A stretch of 64,000 bases of DNA from Catenulispora sp. GP43 (GTDB lineage Bacteria > Actinomycetota > Actinomycetes > Streptomycetales > Catenulisporaceae), in contig NZ_JBGCCT010000010.1 in assembly GCF_041260665.1 (NCBI RefSeq), positions 186,001 through 250,000 of the forward strand, in the 5' to 3' direction. Position numbers and translations under genes: made by a program. Shown here piece after piece: positions 24,098 to 31,938 of this stretch. The stretch's first letter is position 1, and every line of letters starts with the position of its first letter. The notes under the pieces were generated by a model, which saw only the letters and a program-made list of their open reading frames with translations, ran no database searches and was not told the DNA's origin.

Positions 24098-24609
24098 CGG
24101 TACGTCTGCCGGTCAGACAGCCCCGCCTCACCTGAACGGGTCAGATGCGAGCAGGATCTGATCGCACGCAGACCCGCCGTTTGGGGGCCGTTCGGGAGCC
24201 ACGCGGCATGCACGATCCTTAACGTCGCAGGTCAGGGCCTCAATCCGAGGGATCGGATCGAGGCCCTTGATATGTTTCGGGGGCCAGTTGGGGGCCGGCA
24301 GTCGCGCTACGGTGCCGACGCTTGGCCGGCCGAGGGCCGCCTGCGCGCCCAAGATGACGCTGTGACCTGCACTTTCTATGCGGTAGCCCTGGCCTCATCG
24401 ACCAAAGGTCAAGTGCGGCAGCTGCTAGAAGCGCCAAGGCACGCTGGTGCTCCAAACGGAAATTCCCGATCCGCATGGTTGAGCTTCGGCACGCAGCCGG
24501 CAGAATCGCCCCGGGTGCGCCACAGGTACCCCACAGGTCAGGTCCAGCGGCGCAGCTCGTTGCGGGCTCCCTTCTTCAGCTGCCTCGTCCAAATCAATGC
24601 CGGGTCGAC
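24098..24609. other. Intergenic region after the DUF6325-SHOCT operon
   Basis: 512 bp with no supportable gene. It holds the hairpin at 24235-24268 and a small cluster of GGGGGCC motifs (about 24184-24200 and 24279-24298) of unknown meaning. Confidence 0.5.
24235..24268 (+). terminator. Strong hairpin, terminator-like
   Basis: AGGGCCTC-A-ATCCGA, loop GGGA, TCGGAT-C-GAGGCCCT gives 14 paired bases with one A-C mismatch, followed by TTGATATGTTT. It resembles actinobacterial terminators and lies 137 bp after the SHOCT gene. Confidence 0.65.
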
Positions 24610-25113
24610 TCAGCTTTGAAAACGCCGGGCGACAAGGTTCGGCGCGAACTCGATGCGCCGAATCGTCATCCCGGGGTGAGCCGTGGCGACCGCAGCGAGC
24701 ATGGAACCGTCCGGCCGACTTCTGGAGATGGTGGTCGCGCCATCGGCTTCCCGGGGCGTCCAGAACAGCCAACCGCCCATGGTCGCGCAATCAAGGCCCT
24801 GATCGACATCGGCGTTCGGTAACCGGTCCAGCTCGCCGGAGCGGAGGTCCAGGACCTGAAGCGGCGAGTAATCCGGTTCCACGTCCTCATCGATCACAAG
24901 GAGCCGGGACTCGTCCCACCAGATACCGTTCGAGGTGGCCGGAAGCTGAAATTCAGAAAACGTCGAGAGCACCTGGCCGGTCGTTGCGTTGACGATCGCG
25001 ACGGCGCTTGCAGCGTCTTCGTCGTAGTAGTCGAACGCGATCAGTTGGCTGCCGGAGAACGGCGCAGGCACCGCAGATCCGTCACCCCCGCTCGTAGAGC
25101 GCGATGTCCTCAT
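24610..25113 (-). pseudogene. C-terminal fragment of an unrecognised (possibly beta-propeller) protein
   Basis: The frame begins inside the last codons of the AAA+ gene and has no start of its own; after GDGSAVPAPF it reads like a real protein: SGSQLIAFDYYDEDAASAV, NATTGQVLSTF, NGIWWDESRLLVIDED and LQVLDLRSGELDRLPNAD. Repeated short strands with D/G turns suggest beta-propeller blades. The N-terminal part is missing and the junction coincides with the AAA+ stop at 25082, so it seems to be a relic fused by recombination. No family is claimed. Confidence 0.45.
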
Positions 25114-26362
25114 GGAATCCGGCCAGCGCCTCCTCGGTCAGGGTGGGCCGGGTATCGGCCACGGCGCTCAGGTATTCCTCTGTGCCAGCCGGGTCGCCGA
25201 CCCCGGTCCTGACTTCGCGTTCGAATGCGTGTTGGGCGCCCTTGCGCGCCGCGGACTCGATGTCGGCCGGGGTGAACATCTCGGTGGCCGCCACCAGCTG
25301 CTCCAGATCCACGGTGTCCGCCGCGGGGCCGAGATAGCGCCGCCAGATCGCGGCGCGGGCCCCGGCGTCTGGCGGCCCGACCGGGATGATGTAGTCGAAC
25401 CGGCCCGGGCGCAGGAACGCCGGGTCCAAAGTGCGCAGGGAGTTCGTCGCGCAGATCAGGAGCCGGTTGTCGTGGTCCCGGAAGGCCGGGATGAGTTTGA
25501 GCAGCTCGTTGGTCACGCCGTGGCCGGCATCGACCGCTGTGCCGGAGCGGGCGGCGGCGATCTCCTCGACCTCGTCAATGAACAGCAGCACGCTTTCCAA
25601 CCCCGTCAGATCCGCGAACGTATGCCGTAGCGCCGCGGCCAGACCGCCGTCGGCCTCGGTGCTCAGCCGCGACGGGAACAGCTCCACGAACGGCCAGCTC
25701 AGGCGCGAGGCGACGGCTTTGGCGAAGCTGGTCTTGCCCGTCCCGGGCGGCCCGAACAGGATCACGGCCTTGGGCGGGCGCACCCCGTGGCGCTCGGCCG
25801 CCTCCGGTTCGGCCAAAGGCAGCACGATCCGCCGCTCGATCGCGTCCTTGGCCTCGCGCATCCCGGCCAGGCCCGCCCAGAGCCCGCGCGGGAGGATCCG
25901 CCCGCCGAGCTCGTTCAGCAATCCGGCGTCGCCGGCACCGAGGCGTTCCACCTTCTCGTAATAGATCAGACCGTTCACCTGCCGATAGCCGGAGTTCTCC
26001 AGGGCCGAGGCGCCGGTGGCTCCGGGGGCGAGCAGGGCGCTGATCCGGCGCACTCCCTTTTGCCGCAGCCGCTGCTCCACCTCGGCGATCAACGCGCTGC
26101 CAAGGCCTTGGTCCCGCCACGCGTCGCTCAGCGCCACCAGCATGATCCAGGCCCGTTCACCGTCGGCACCGGCCACGGCCAGGCCCACCAGCTCCGGTCC
26201 GGCCACGGCGACCACGGCGGGCTGACCGCCGCGTGCGGCGGCGATGACCTCCGAGACGGGGAACACCGGATGGTCCACTTCGGACTGGCGGCCCTGGTCC
26301 CACAACCGGATCACCTGGTCCAGGTCGTCGTCGTGGATGTCCCGCAGCCTCCAGACCGACAT
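25082..26362 (-). CDS. GNAT acetyltransferase-AAA+ ATPase fusion protein
   Basis: A 426-residue two-domain protein. Residues 1-140 form a GNAT N-acetyltransferase domain (WRLRDIHDDDLDQVIRLWDQ; acetyl-CoA loop RDQGLGSALIAEVE at 83-96; ALENSGYRQVNGLIYYEK). Residues 150-420 form an AAA+ ATPase of the FtsH/spastin-like type: Walker A GPPGTGKT (204-211), Walker B FIDEVEE (261-267), sensor ATNSLRTLDPAFL, arginine finger RPGRFD (318-323) and a C-terminal helical lid (ADIESAARKGAQ). It has no protease or membrane segment. GGAGG precedes ATG 26362. ATP-driven remodelling coupled to acetylation is inference. A receptor kinase gene lies just upstream on the same strand. Confidence 0.85.
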   Translation of the reverse strand: MSVWRLRDIHDDDLDQVIRLWDQGRQSEVDHPVFPVSEVIAAARGGQPAVVAVAGPELVGLAVAGADGERAWIMLVALSDAWRDQGLGSALIAEVEQRLRQKGVRRISALLAPGATGASALENSGYRQVNGLIYYEKVERLGAGDAGLLNELGGRILPRGLWAGLAGMREAKDAIERRIVLPLAEPEAAERHGVRPPKAVILFGPPGTGKTSFAKAVASRLSWPFVELFPSRLSTEADGGLAAALRHTFADLTGLESVLLFIDEVEEIAAARSGTAVDAGHGVTNELLKLIPAFRDHDNRLLICATNSLRTLDPAFLRPGRFDYIIPVGPPDAGARAAIWRRYLGPAADTVDLEQLVAATEMFTPADIESAARKGAQHAFEREVRTGVGDPAGTEEYLSAVADTRPTLTEEALAGFHEDIALYERG

Positions 26363-26655
26363 GTCCGCCTCCGATCTCTCTCGTCCTATCACCGGGAGCG
26401 CAGCGCTGCGATCCGGCCGGCGGAAGCAGTACCCAAAGCAGCAGTACAGCCCGTCGACACCACGCGGCATTCGCACCACAACACCCAGGACATGCGGCCG
26501 ATCAGAGAACAGAGACCGCTGCCGACCCCAGCAGACCAAACTTCCCCAACCACCACAGACGACGGATTCGGCACCCACAGCCTCGCTGGACGAGCGATGC
26601 CACTCCCTGCCGTCGGCGACCATACGCTGGAAACCAGCCCCGAGCGCCTTCGACT

Positions 26656-28278
26656 TCAGCTCTGTTTGGTGAGTTCGGCAGTGCTGGCGCCCATGCTGGC
26701 CTGCAGGGTGCCACTGGTGTTCAGCCGGTACGTCACTTGCACCGGCGCGGTTCCCTCAAGGCTGCCGCACATCGCGTTGGTGCTGGAGTTGGAGTTTGTC
26801 ACCACGATTTCCTGGGAGGAGGCGGAAGCCAGGACTCCTTGCCCGGTGCACGAAGTGCTGATGTAGGTGTAGGTGACGGCGGAATGCTCGACAGTCTCGC
26901 CCACGCTGCCTTGGACAATGGTGACCTCGACGCTGGCCTGTACTCCAGCGGCCGGGTAGGCGATTCCTGACCATTTACCCAGGATGGCCGCTGGAACGCT
27001 GCCGCTGCCCGGTGTGCCGGCGGGAGTTGCGGTTCCTGCGGACCCACCTCCCCCAACGGCGGCTGACGTGGTCGGTACGTTTCCGGCTGCGGCACCTGGA
27101 CCGGCGCCGGCCGGGGTACTCGGTATGGCGCCCAGCTGCGTGTTCCCCGCGGTGTTCTGGTGCGACCTGTCCCCCAGGACTGCCCACGCCGTCCCAGCCA
27201 TGGCGACAGCTATGACCAGTATGGTTGCTGCCAGCAGGCCGCTACGGCGTGGACGCTGGCTCACAACCGGGGCGGCGGGTACTGCGGTGACGCCAGGCGA
27301 CCCAAGGCGCGTGGCGGTCATCGTCGGCCAAGGCGGTGGCGAGGTAGGCGCGGGCGGTGGCGGGGCCTGGATCTCGGGTGTTTCCAGGTGGAGCAGTTCG
27401 GTGGCCAGCCTCGCCACCGAATCAGAGATCGCAGGCGGTAGCCATCCAGGCTGTCCGACCGTGACCGGAGAGCCGCTGTGGAGCAGGTCCCGTACCTGTT
27501 GTGGGGACGGTCTGCGGGCCGGGTCCTTCTGCAGGCAGGCCTCGACGGCCTCGTGTAAGGGGTCGGGCAGGCCGTCCAGGTCGGGCTGGTCGTGCAGGAC
27601 CTTGTACATGGCGGCGACCGGGTCGCCTGTCTGACCGAACGGGGACCTGCCGGTGGCTGCTGTCGCCAGCACCGCGCCCAGCGAGAAGACGTCACTGGGT
27701 GGTCCAGCGGGCTGACCCGATGCTTGCTCGGGTGCCATGTAGCCGGGTGAGCCGATGACGGAACCGGTCTGGGTCAATGCGGTAGCGCTGCCGTCCAATG
27801 CCCGGGCGATACCGAAGTCAATCATGCGGGGGCCGTCCACGGACAACAGCACATTCGACGGCTTGAGATCACGGTGGACCAGGCCCGCGCCGTGAACCGC
27901 CAGCAGCCCCTCGGCCAAGCCCACACCGAGGGCGCAGACCGTGGAGGTCGGCAGCGGCCCGAACTGCCGCACCGCCTGGGACAGATCAGGGCCCGGGACG
28001 TAAGCGGTGGCCACCCAGGGCTGCGAGCCCTCGGTATCAGCGTCCAACACCGGAGGCGTCCACCGGCCGCTGACCCGGCGGGCCGCAGCGACCTCCTGCC
28101 GGAAACGACGCCGGAACTCCTGATCAGCCGCGTACTCCCTGCGGATCAGCTTCACCGCGACATTACGCCCGCCAGGGGTCCGCCCCAAATAGACGGTTCC
28201 CATACCACCGTCACCAAGTCGCGCCAACAACCGATACTCGCCCATAGTTCGCGGATCACCGGCGCCCAGCGGATACAT
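26656..28278 (-). CDS. PknB-type receptor serine/threonine kinase
   Basis: A 540-residue membrane kinase. The catalytic domain (about 12-270) has GDGGMGTVYLG, ATP-binding Lys43, HRDLKPSN (Asp137), DFG (Asp154) and GSPGYMAPEQ. A Pro-rich linker precedes one membrane helix (SGLLAATILVIAVAMAGTAW) near residue 370. The outer part is Gly/Ala/Pro-rich, then a roughly 110-residue compact domain with two Cys (ISTSCTGQG, NAMCGSLEG) that resembles the beta-rich sensor domains of actinobacterial kinases. ATG 28278 follows GAGG. It diverges from a LysR-like gene. Signal and targets are unknown; the neighbouring GNAT-AAA+ protein is a candidate partner. The 293 bp after its stop show nothing. Confidence 0.92.
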   Translation of the reverse strand: MYPLGAGDPRTMGEYRLLARLGDGGMGTVYLGRTPGGRNVAVKLIRREYAADQEFRRRFRQEVAAARRVSGRWTPPVLDADTEGSQPWVATAYVPGPDLSQAVRQFGPLPTSTVCALGVGLAEGLLAVHGAGLVHRDLKPSNVLLSVDGPRMIDFGIARALDGSATALTQTGSVIGSPGYMAPEQASGQPAGPPSDVFSLGAVLATAATGRSPFGQTGDPVAAMYKVLHDQPDLDGLPDPLHEAVEACLQKDPARRPSPQQVRDLLHSGSPVTVGQPGWLPPAISDSVARLATELLHLETPEIQAPPPPAPTSPPPWPTMTATRLGSPGVTAVPAAPVVSQRPRRSGLLAATILVIAVAMAGTAWAVLGDRSHQNTAGNTQLGAIPSTPAGAGPGAAAGNVPTTSAAVGGGGSAGTATPAGTPGSGSVPAAILGKWSGIAYPAAGVQASVEVTIVQGSVGETVEHSAVTYTYISTSCTGQGVLASASSQEIVVTNSNSSTNAMCGSLEGTAPVQVTYRLNTSGTLQASMGASTAELTKQS

Positions 28279-28484
28279 CGCGGTCCTCGTTTCCTTCCCC
28301 GTGTCGCCTGTCCCGTTTGGCAGGCTTCTGACGTGGTTTCGAGACATCAGGAGCGGTGTTCATGCGGATAGTTCCGGCAAACGGGATAAAGGTCATCCGA
28401 GCCATGACCGCCAGAGTCGCATAGCGGAGCCTCGATCAGTAGCCAGATTTGCTAAGCGGCCCCTACAGCCGCGCTAATGGGGGC

Positions 28485-29795
28485 ATGGACTTGGACCCGC
28501 GCCGACTGCTGTTGCTGCAGGCGATATCGGAGAGCGGCAGCCTCGGGCAGGCCGCTCGACGTCTCGGGCGCACCCGGTCCGCGGTATCGCAGCAGCTTGC
28601 GAAACTGGAGCAGGAGGTCCAGGCCCCGCTCGTGGATCGCGTCCCGGGGCGGCTGGAACTCACCGAGGCCGGGCGGATCCTGGCCCGCGCCGGTGCCCGG
28701 ATCGGCGAATCCTTGGCTGATGCCGAGCGCGAACTGACGTCACTGACCGGCAGCGTCTCCGGACCGATCATCATCGCCATCCCGCCCGCCGGCAGGACGA
28801 TGGCAGCGGTCGCACACGTTGTGCCCGCGCTCGCTGAGCGGCACCCGGAACTCCGGCCCACGATCGTCGAGGTGGAGGAAACCGAAGGCCTGCGGATGCT
28901 GCGCGCCGGAAGCCTCGACGTCATGGTCCTCAAGGACGACCGCGACACCGCGGTCCCCCTGCCACCCGGCTACATCGCCCGCATACTCACCCAAGATCAG
29001 TACCGGATCATCATCCCCTCCTCCTGGGACATCCCGAACACTGTCGAAGAACTGACCGGCAAACCCTGGATCGGCGCCCCACCCACCTCGGCCTGCGGCC
29101 GGTGCTTCCGCCGCCTGGCCGACCTCCACGCCATCGCCCCGTCGACCGTGCACCTGGCCATCAGCCCCGGCACGCTCGAAGCCATGGCCGCCGCAGGCCT
29201 GGGCGCCGCCATCGCACCCTGGTTCTACGCCGACTGGCTGCAGAACTGCACCGTCCTGGACCTACCGGTCTCCGGCCAGTACATAGTGCGCGCCATCCAC
29301 CGTCCCACCCCCGCCGCCGAGGCAGTCGGCATCGCGCTCGCGGATATCGCACTCCTGCACGCAGAGCGGCTCGTGGCCGGCGGCATCCACAAACGAGAAA
29401 CTTCATCGGGCGCATGGTGGATCCGGGGATGCCACACCAAACGGATCAGTAGCCCTCACAACGCACCATCAGGCCGCACAACGGCACCCCTCAGCATTGC
29501 CCCGATCGAGAACGACGGACGGCGTCCAGCACGAGAGTTGCCGGACGCCGCCTACTCTCAGCAACTGCGGGCCGGCGCCAATCGGGCGGTGTCGTCGATC
29601 TCGATCAGCCCTCCGGGCAGGCCGGCGCCCGGCTTCTTCAGTCGGCTCTCCACCTCGCGCCACAAGTTGGCCCCCGTGAGCTCAGCTACCAGGTCGCTAA
29701 CCGGCTATCGGTCGACCTGCGGGACGGGCTTGGGCGGGCACGGCCGTCGGCAGGAGGTTCTCGGCGGAAAATGCACAATAGTGCCTGCGGCGTAG
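28485..29795 (+). CDS. LysR-type transcriptional regulator with abnormal C-terminal extension
   Basis: The first 295 residues are a normal LysR regulator: HTH with LLLLQAISESGSLGQAARRL, GRTRSAVSQQLAKLEQEV and a substrate-binding core (GPIIIAIPPAGRTMAAVAHV; DVMVLKDDR; ISPGTLEAMAAAGLGAAIAP). Members normally end near LLHAERLVAGG. Here the frame runs on for about 130 residues of low-similarity, Ser/Arg/Pro-rich sequence (after 29385) that looks like translated noncoding DNA, so the original stop was probably lost. Inside this tail, minus strand 29558-29704 encodes an unrecognised fragment with LTGANLWREVESRLKKPGAG. ATG 28485 follows a GGGGG tract. It diverges from the receptor kinase. Confidence 0.75.
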   Translation: MDLDPRRLLLLQAISESGSLGQAARRLGRTRSAVSQQLAKLEQEVQAPLVDRVPGRLELTEAGRILARAGARIGESLADAERELTSLTGSVSGPIIIAIPPAGRTMAAVAHVVPALAERHPELRPTIVEVEETEGLRMLRAGSLDVMVLKDDRDTAVPLPPGYIARILTQDQYRIIIPSSWDIPNTVEELTGKPWIGAPPTSACGRCFRRLADLHAIAPSTVHLAISPGTLEAMAAAGLGAAIAPWFYADWLQNCTVLDLPVSGQYIVRAIHRPTPAAEAVGIALADIALLHAERLVAGGIHKRETSSGAWWIRGCHTKRISSPHNAPSGRTTAPLSIAPIENDGRRPARELPDAAYSQQLRAGANRAVSSISISPPGRPAPGFFSRLSTSRHKLAPVSSATRSLTGYRSTCGTGLGGHGRRQEVLGGKCTIVPAA

Positions 29796-29855
29796 CCTGG
29801 AAGACGGCGGACTTGGTGCTTACCGGGCCGCCGGACCGAAAGCGGAGGTCACGCT

Positions 29856-30335
29856 ATGGCTGACTCCGATGTTCCCCCTGCCTCCGCGGTTCTGCCGAGT
29901 GCGGTCTACCAGGGAGTGCGGCCGGGGACGGCGCTGCTTCGCCTTGAGACGACACGGTCACGCGAGGGCGCCCTCGACGGGGCGTGGTGGCCACGGTCCC
30001 GCGACATCGGCACCGAGCTGCCCGCTCTGGTGAGCGCTCTGACCGAGTACCTCGGCCCGATCACCCGCGTGGGGCTGGACGCGGCGGCCTGGGAAGATCT
30101 TCCGACGCGGCTGGTCGTCGACGGCCGTGTGGTGCGCATCGACTCCTTCCCGATCGGTGACGACACCGTTCTGATCACCCGGGCCGACGAAGAGCTCTTC
30201 TCGCTGCTGGTGGTGCCACCGCATGCGACGCCGGAGGCGGCACGCGACGCGATGGCCCATGCCGTCCGAGCCGGCAGCCTCACGCCTGCCGAGCAGATCC
30301 TCGTCGACATCCGATCTGGTCACGAGGCGAACTGA
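29856..30335 (+). CDS. DUF5994-family protein
   Basis: A 159-residue soluble protein. LRLETTRSREGALDGAWWPR, SRDIGTELPALVSAL, RVGLDAAAWEDLPTRL and FPIGDDTVLITRADEELFSL match the actinobacterial DUF5994 pattern. Function is unknown; members are often near stress and cell-envelope genes. GGAGG lies nine bases before the ATG. It is a single gene, convergent with the MerR gene at 30423. Confidence 0.85.
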   Translation: MADSDVPPASAVLPSAVYQGVRPGTALLRLETTRSREGALDGAWWPRSRDIGTELPALVSALTEYLGPITRVGLDAAAWEDLPTRLVVDGRVVRIDSFPIGDDTVLITRADEELFSLLVVPPHATPEAARDAMAHAVRAGSLTPAEQILVDIRSGHEAN

Positions 30336-30422
30336 CCCGCCTCGACCGCGATCGTTCTGTCGCCCATCGGATATCGATCGGGAGCTCACGCTCAGTGATC
30401 TGTCGCTTCCCCCGCACTTGCA

Positions 30423-30773
30423 CTATGACCCCGGTGCTGGGCCGGAGTCTGCTTGAGCGGCCTGGCGGAGTTGCTCGTTGAGCCGGTGGGCTTCCTGCAG
30501 CTGGTCTTCCAGGACGATGATCCGGCAGGCGACGTCGACGGGGGTTCCGGTATCGACGAGTTCGCGAGCGCGGGCGGCGAGGCGCAGCTGGTAGCGGGAG
30601 TAGCGGCGGTGGCCGCCTTCAGAGCGCAACGGGACGAACAGTTTGGCTTCGCCCAGTGCCCGCAGGAAGGCGGGCGTGGCGCCGATCATCTCGGCGGCCC
30701 GGCCCATGGTGTAGGCCGGATAGTCGTCATCGTCCAGCCGGTCGGCCGGGGTGGGGTTGATTCTGTCTGTCAC
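30423..30773 (-). CDS. MerR-family transcriptional regulator
   Basis: A 116-residue regulator of the short MerR type. The winged helix is clear: YTMGRAAEMIGATPAFLRAL, then EGGHRRYSRYQLRLAARARE. It continues into a dimerisation coiled coil (CRIIVLEDQLQEAHRLNEQL) with no metal-binding Cys or ligand domain. GTG 30773 is preferred over GTG 30779 because AAGG lies five bases from the former and would touch the latter. Promoter spacing type and inducer cannot be read from the sequence. Confidence 0.85.
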   Translation of the reverse strand: MTDRINPTPADRLDDDDYPAYTMGRAAEMIGATPAFLRALGEAKLFVPLRSEGGHRRYSRYQLRLAARARELVDTGTPVDVACRIIVLEDQLQEAHRLNEQLRQAAQADSGPAPGS

Positions 30774-30804
30774 TTGCACCTTATCTGCGCTGGAACGCGG
30801 TAAA

Positions 30805-30832
30805 GGGCCCGGTGCCGTACGGCACCGGGCCC
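30805..30832. repeat. Perfect 28-bp palindrome
   Basis: GGGCCCGGTGCC, centre GTAC, then GGCACCGGGCCC: every base pairs. It has no T-tract. It could be a terminator for a lost gene, or an operator, as it lies 26-32 bases ahead of the MerR start. Confidence 0.85.
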
Positions 30833-30857
30833 TGAGGGAATTAACACCATCTACCTA

Positions 30858-30872
30858 CCGACGAGTCGTCGG
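30858..30872. repeat. Inverted repeat CCGACGA-G-TCGTCGG
   Basis: Seven-base perfect arms around a single G, 25 bp beyond the 28-bp palindrome and 85 bp upstream of the MerR start. It is a possible regulator-binding site. Confidence 0.6.
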
Positions 30873-31378
30873 CTTACTTTTCCGCGCGGGCGCTTGCCTA
30901 TGCCGTGGCGCGGGGATCTCGGACTGCTGACCGGGGACCACCTTCCAATCCGGGGCCTGACCTGCCCACCCGGACACGATGTGCCGTCCGGGCGATCCTG
31001 ATGGTGTGTTTCCTCCTGTTCTCTACGGGTCCTACTGACCGGGTACTACACATGCGGTACTTCTCGGCAGCTCCGGGCTCTTCCCGGCTGTCGGTCCCTG
31101 GGCCGGTACTGCTGGCTTCGGAACCCTATTGCCGTCCTGCTCGCGCCAGTTCGTGTCTGTCGCGCCCAATCGACTGCTTCGCCTACGACAGAAACCATAC
31201 CCACGCGGGCCGTGAATGTCTACATCACCGGCTACAGATTTTTGCGAGCAGCCGGGTGAGGTGTGCTCCTTCCGGTGCATGGATCCTCGACAAGATCGTC
31301 AGGGATATCCGGGCCGTGCGTGTCGGCGATGATGCCGCGCTCGCAGCGGCACCGATGCCGCTTCAGCCGGCCAGCCGG

Positions 31379-31936
31379 TCATCCGCCGAGAGTCTTGACC
31401 CACTCCTCAACGCTGACGACGTCGGCCTGCCGCGGGAACACCTTCTCGGTGAGCACCCGGTGCACCTCCGGGTCGCCGTCCAGGCAGCCGTCGGCCAAGA
31501 CAGTAAGACCGAAGTCCAGGTCGGCGGCCTGCCTAAGCGTGGACAGCACGACACCGCTGGTGGCGATGCCGGTGAGCACCAGGTGCCGGATCTCGCCGGC
31601 CCGGAGCACGACGTCGAGATCGCTGCCGGCGAAGGCACTCACCCGCTTCTTCGTGACGACGACCTCCCCGGGCAGCGGCGCGACGTCCGGGTGGATCCGG
31701 GCACCGGCATCGCCTTCGGCGAACGCGCCGGTCTGCGACAAGGCGGCGAAGGTCTTGTTGCGCCGGCTGACGTCCGGGTGCCCGGGCCGGAACCCGACCA
31801 CCACGTAGATGACGGGGACGCCGGCCGTCCGGGCGCCGTCGATCGCGCTCCGGAGGCGCGGCAGGTAGTCGGCGTCCGGGAAGCGGTCCACGATGGCACG
31901 CTGCACGTCCATCACGAGGAGGGCGGCGTCTGACAC
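31379..31936 (-). CDS. Isochorismatase/cysteine-hydrolase-fold protein
   Basis: A 185-residue hydrolase of the isochorismatase fold. The Asp of LLVMDVQRAIVDRFP and the Lys of VVTKKRVSAFAGSDLD are in the expected catalytic positions, but the usual nucleophilic Cys is absent (GIATSGVVLSTLRQA where TxxCV is expected). It therefore resembles the Cys-less members rather than nicotinamidases. GTG 31936 is preferred to GTG 31942 because AAAGGA lies eight bases before it. It follows the MFS transporter with overlapping signals and closes the MarR-MFS-hydrolase operon, so it may act on the exported compound. Confidence 0.85.
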   Translation of the reverse strand: MSDAALLVMDVQRAIVDRFPDADYLPRLRSAIDGARTAGVPVIYVVVGFRPGHPDVSRRNKTFAALSQTGAFAEGDAGARIHPDVAPLPGEVVVTKKRVSAFAGSDLDVVLRAGEIRHLVLTGIATSGVVLSTLRQAADLDFGLTVLADGCLDGDPEVHRVLTEKVFPRQADVVSVEEWVKTLGG

Positions 31937-31938
31937 GT

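Larger units (their letters stand above)
30774..31378. other. Intergenic region with two perfect inverted repeats
   Basis: 605 bp without a recognisable gene. It contains the palindromes at 30805-30832 and 30858-30872; the rest shows no homology I recognise in any frame. Confidence 0.5.

Noticed and set aside
24098-24609. Possible integration (att) site with GGGGGCC motifs and hairpin
   Set aside because: No integrase, tRNA or flanking direct repeats; the hairpin is explained as a terminator.
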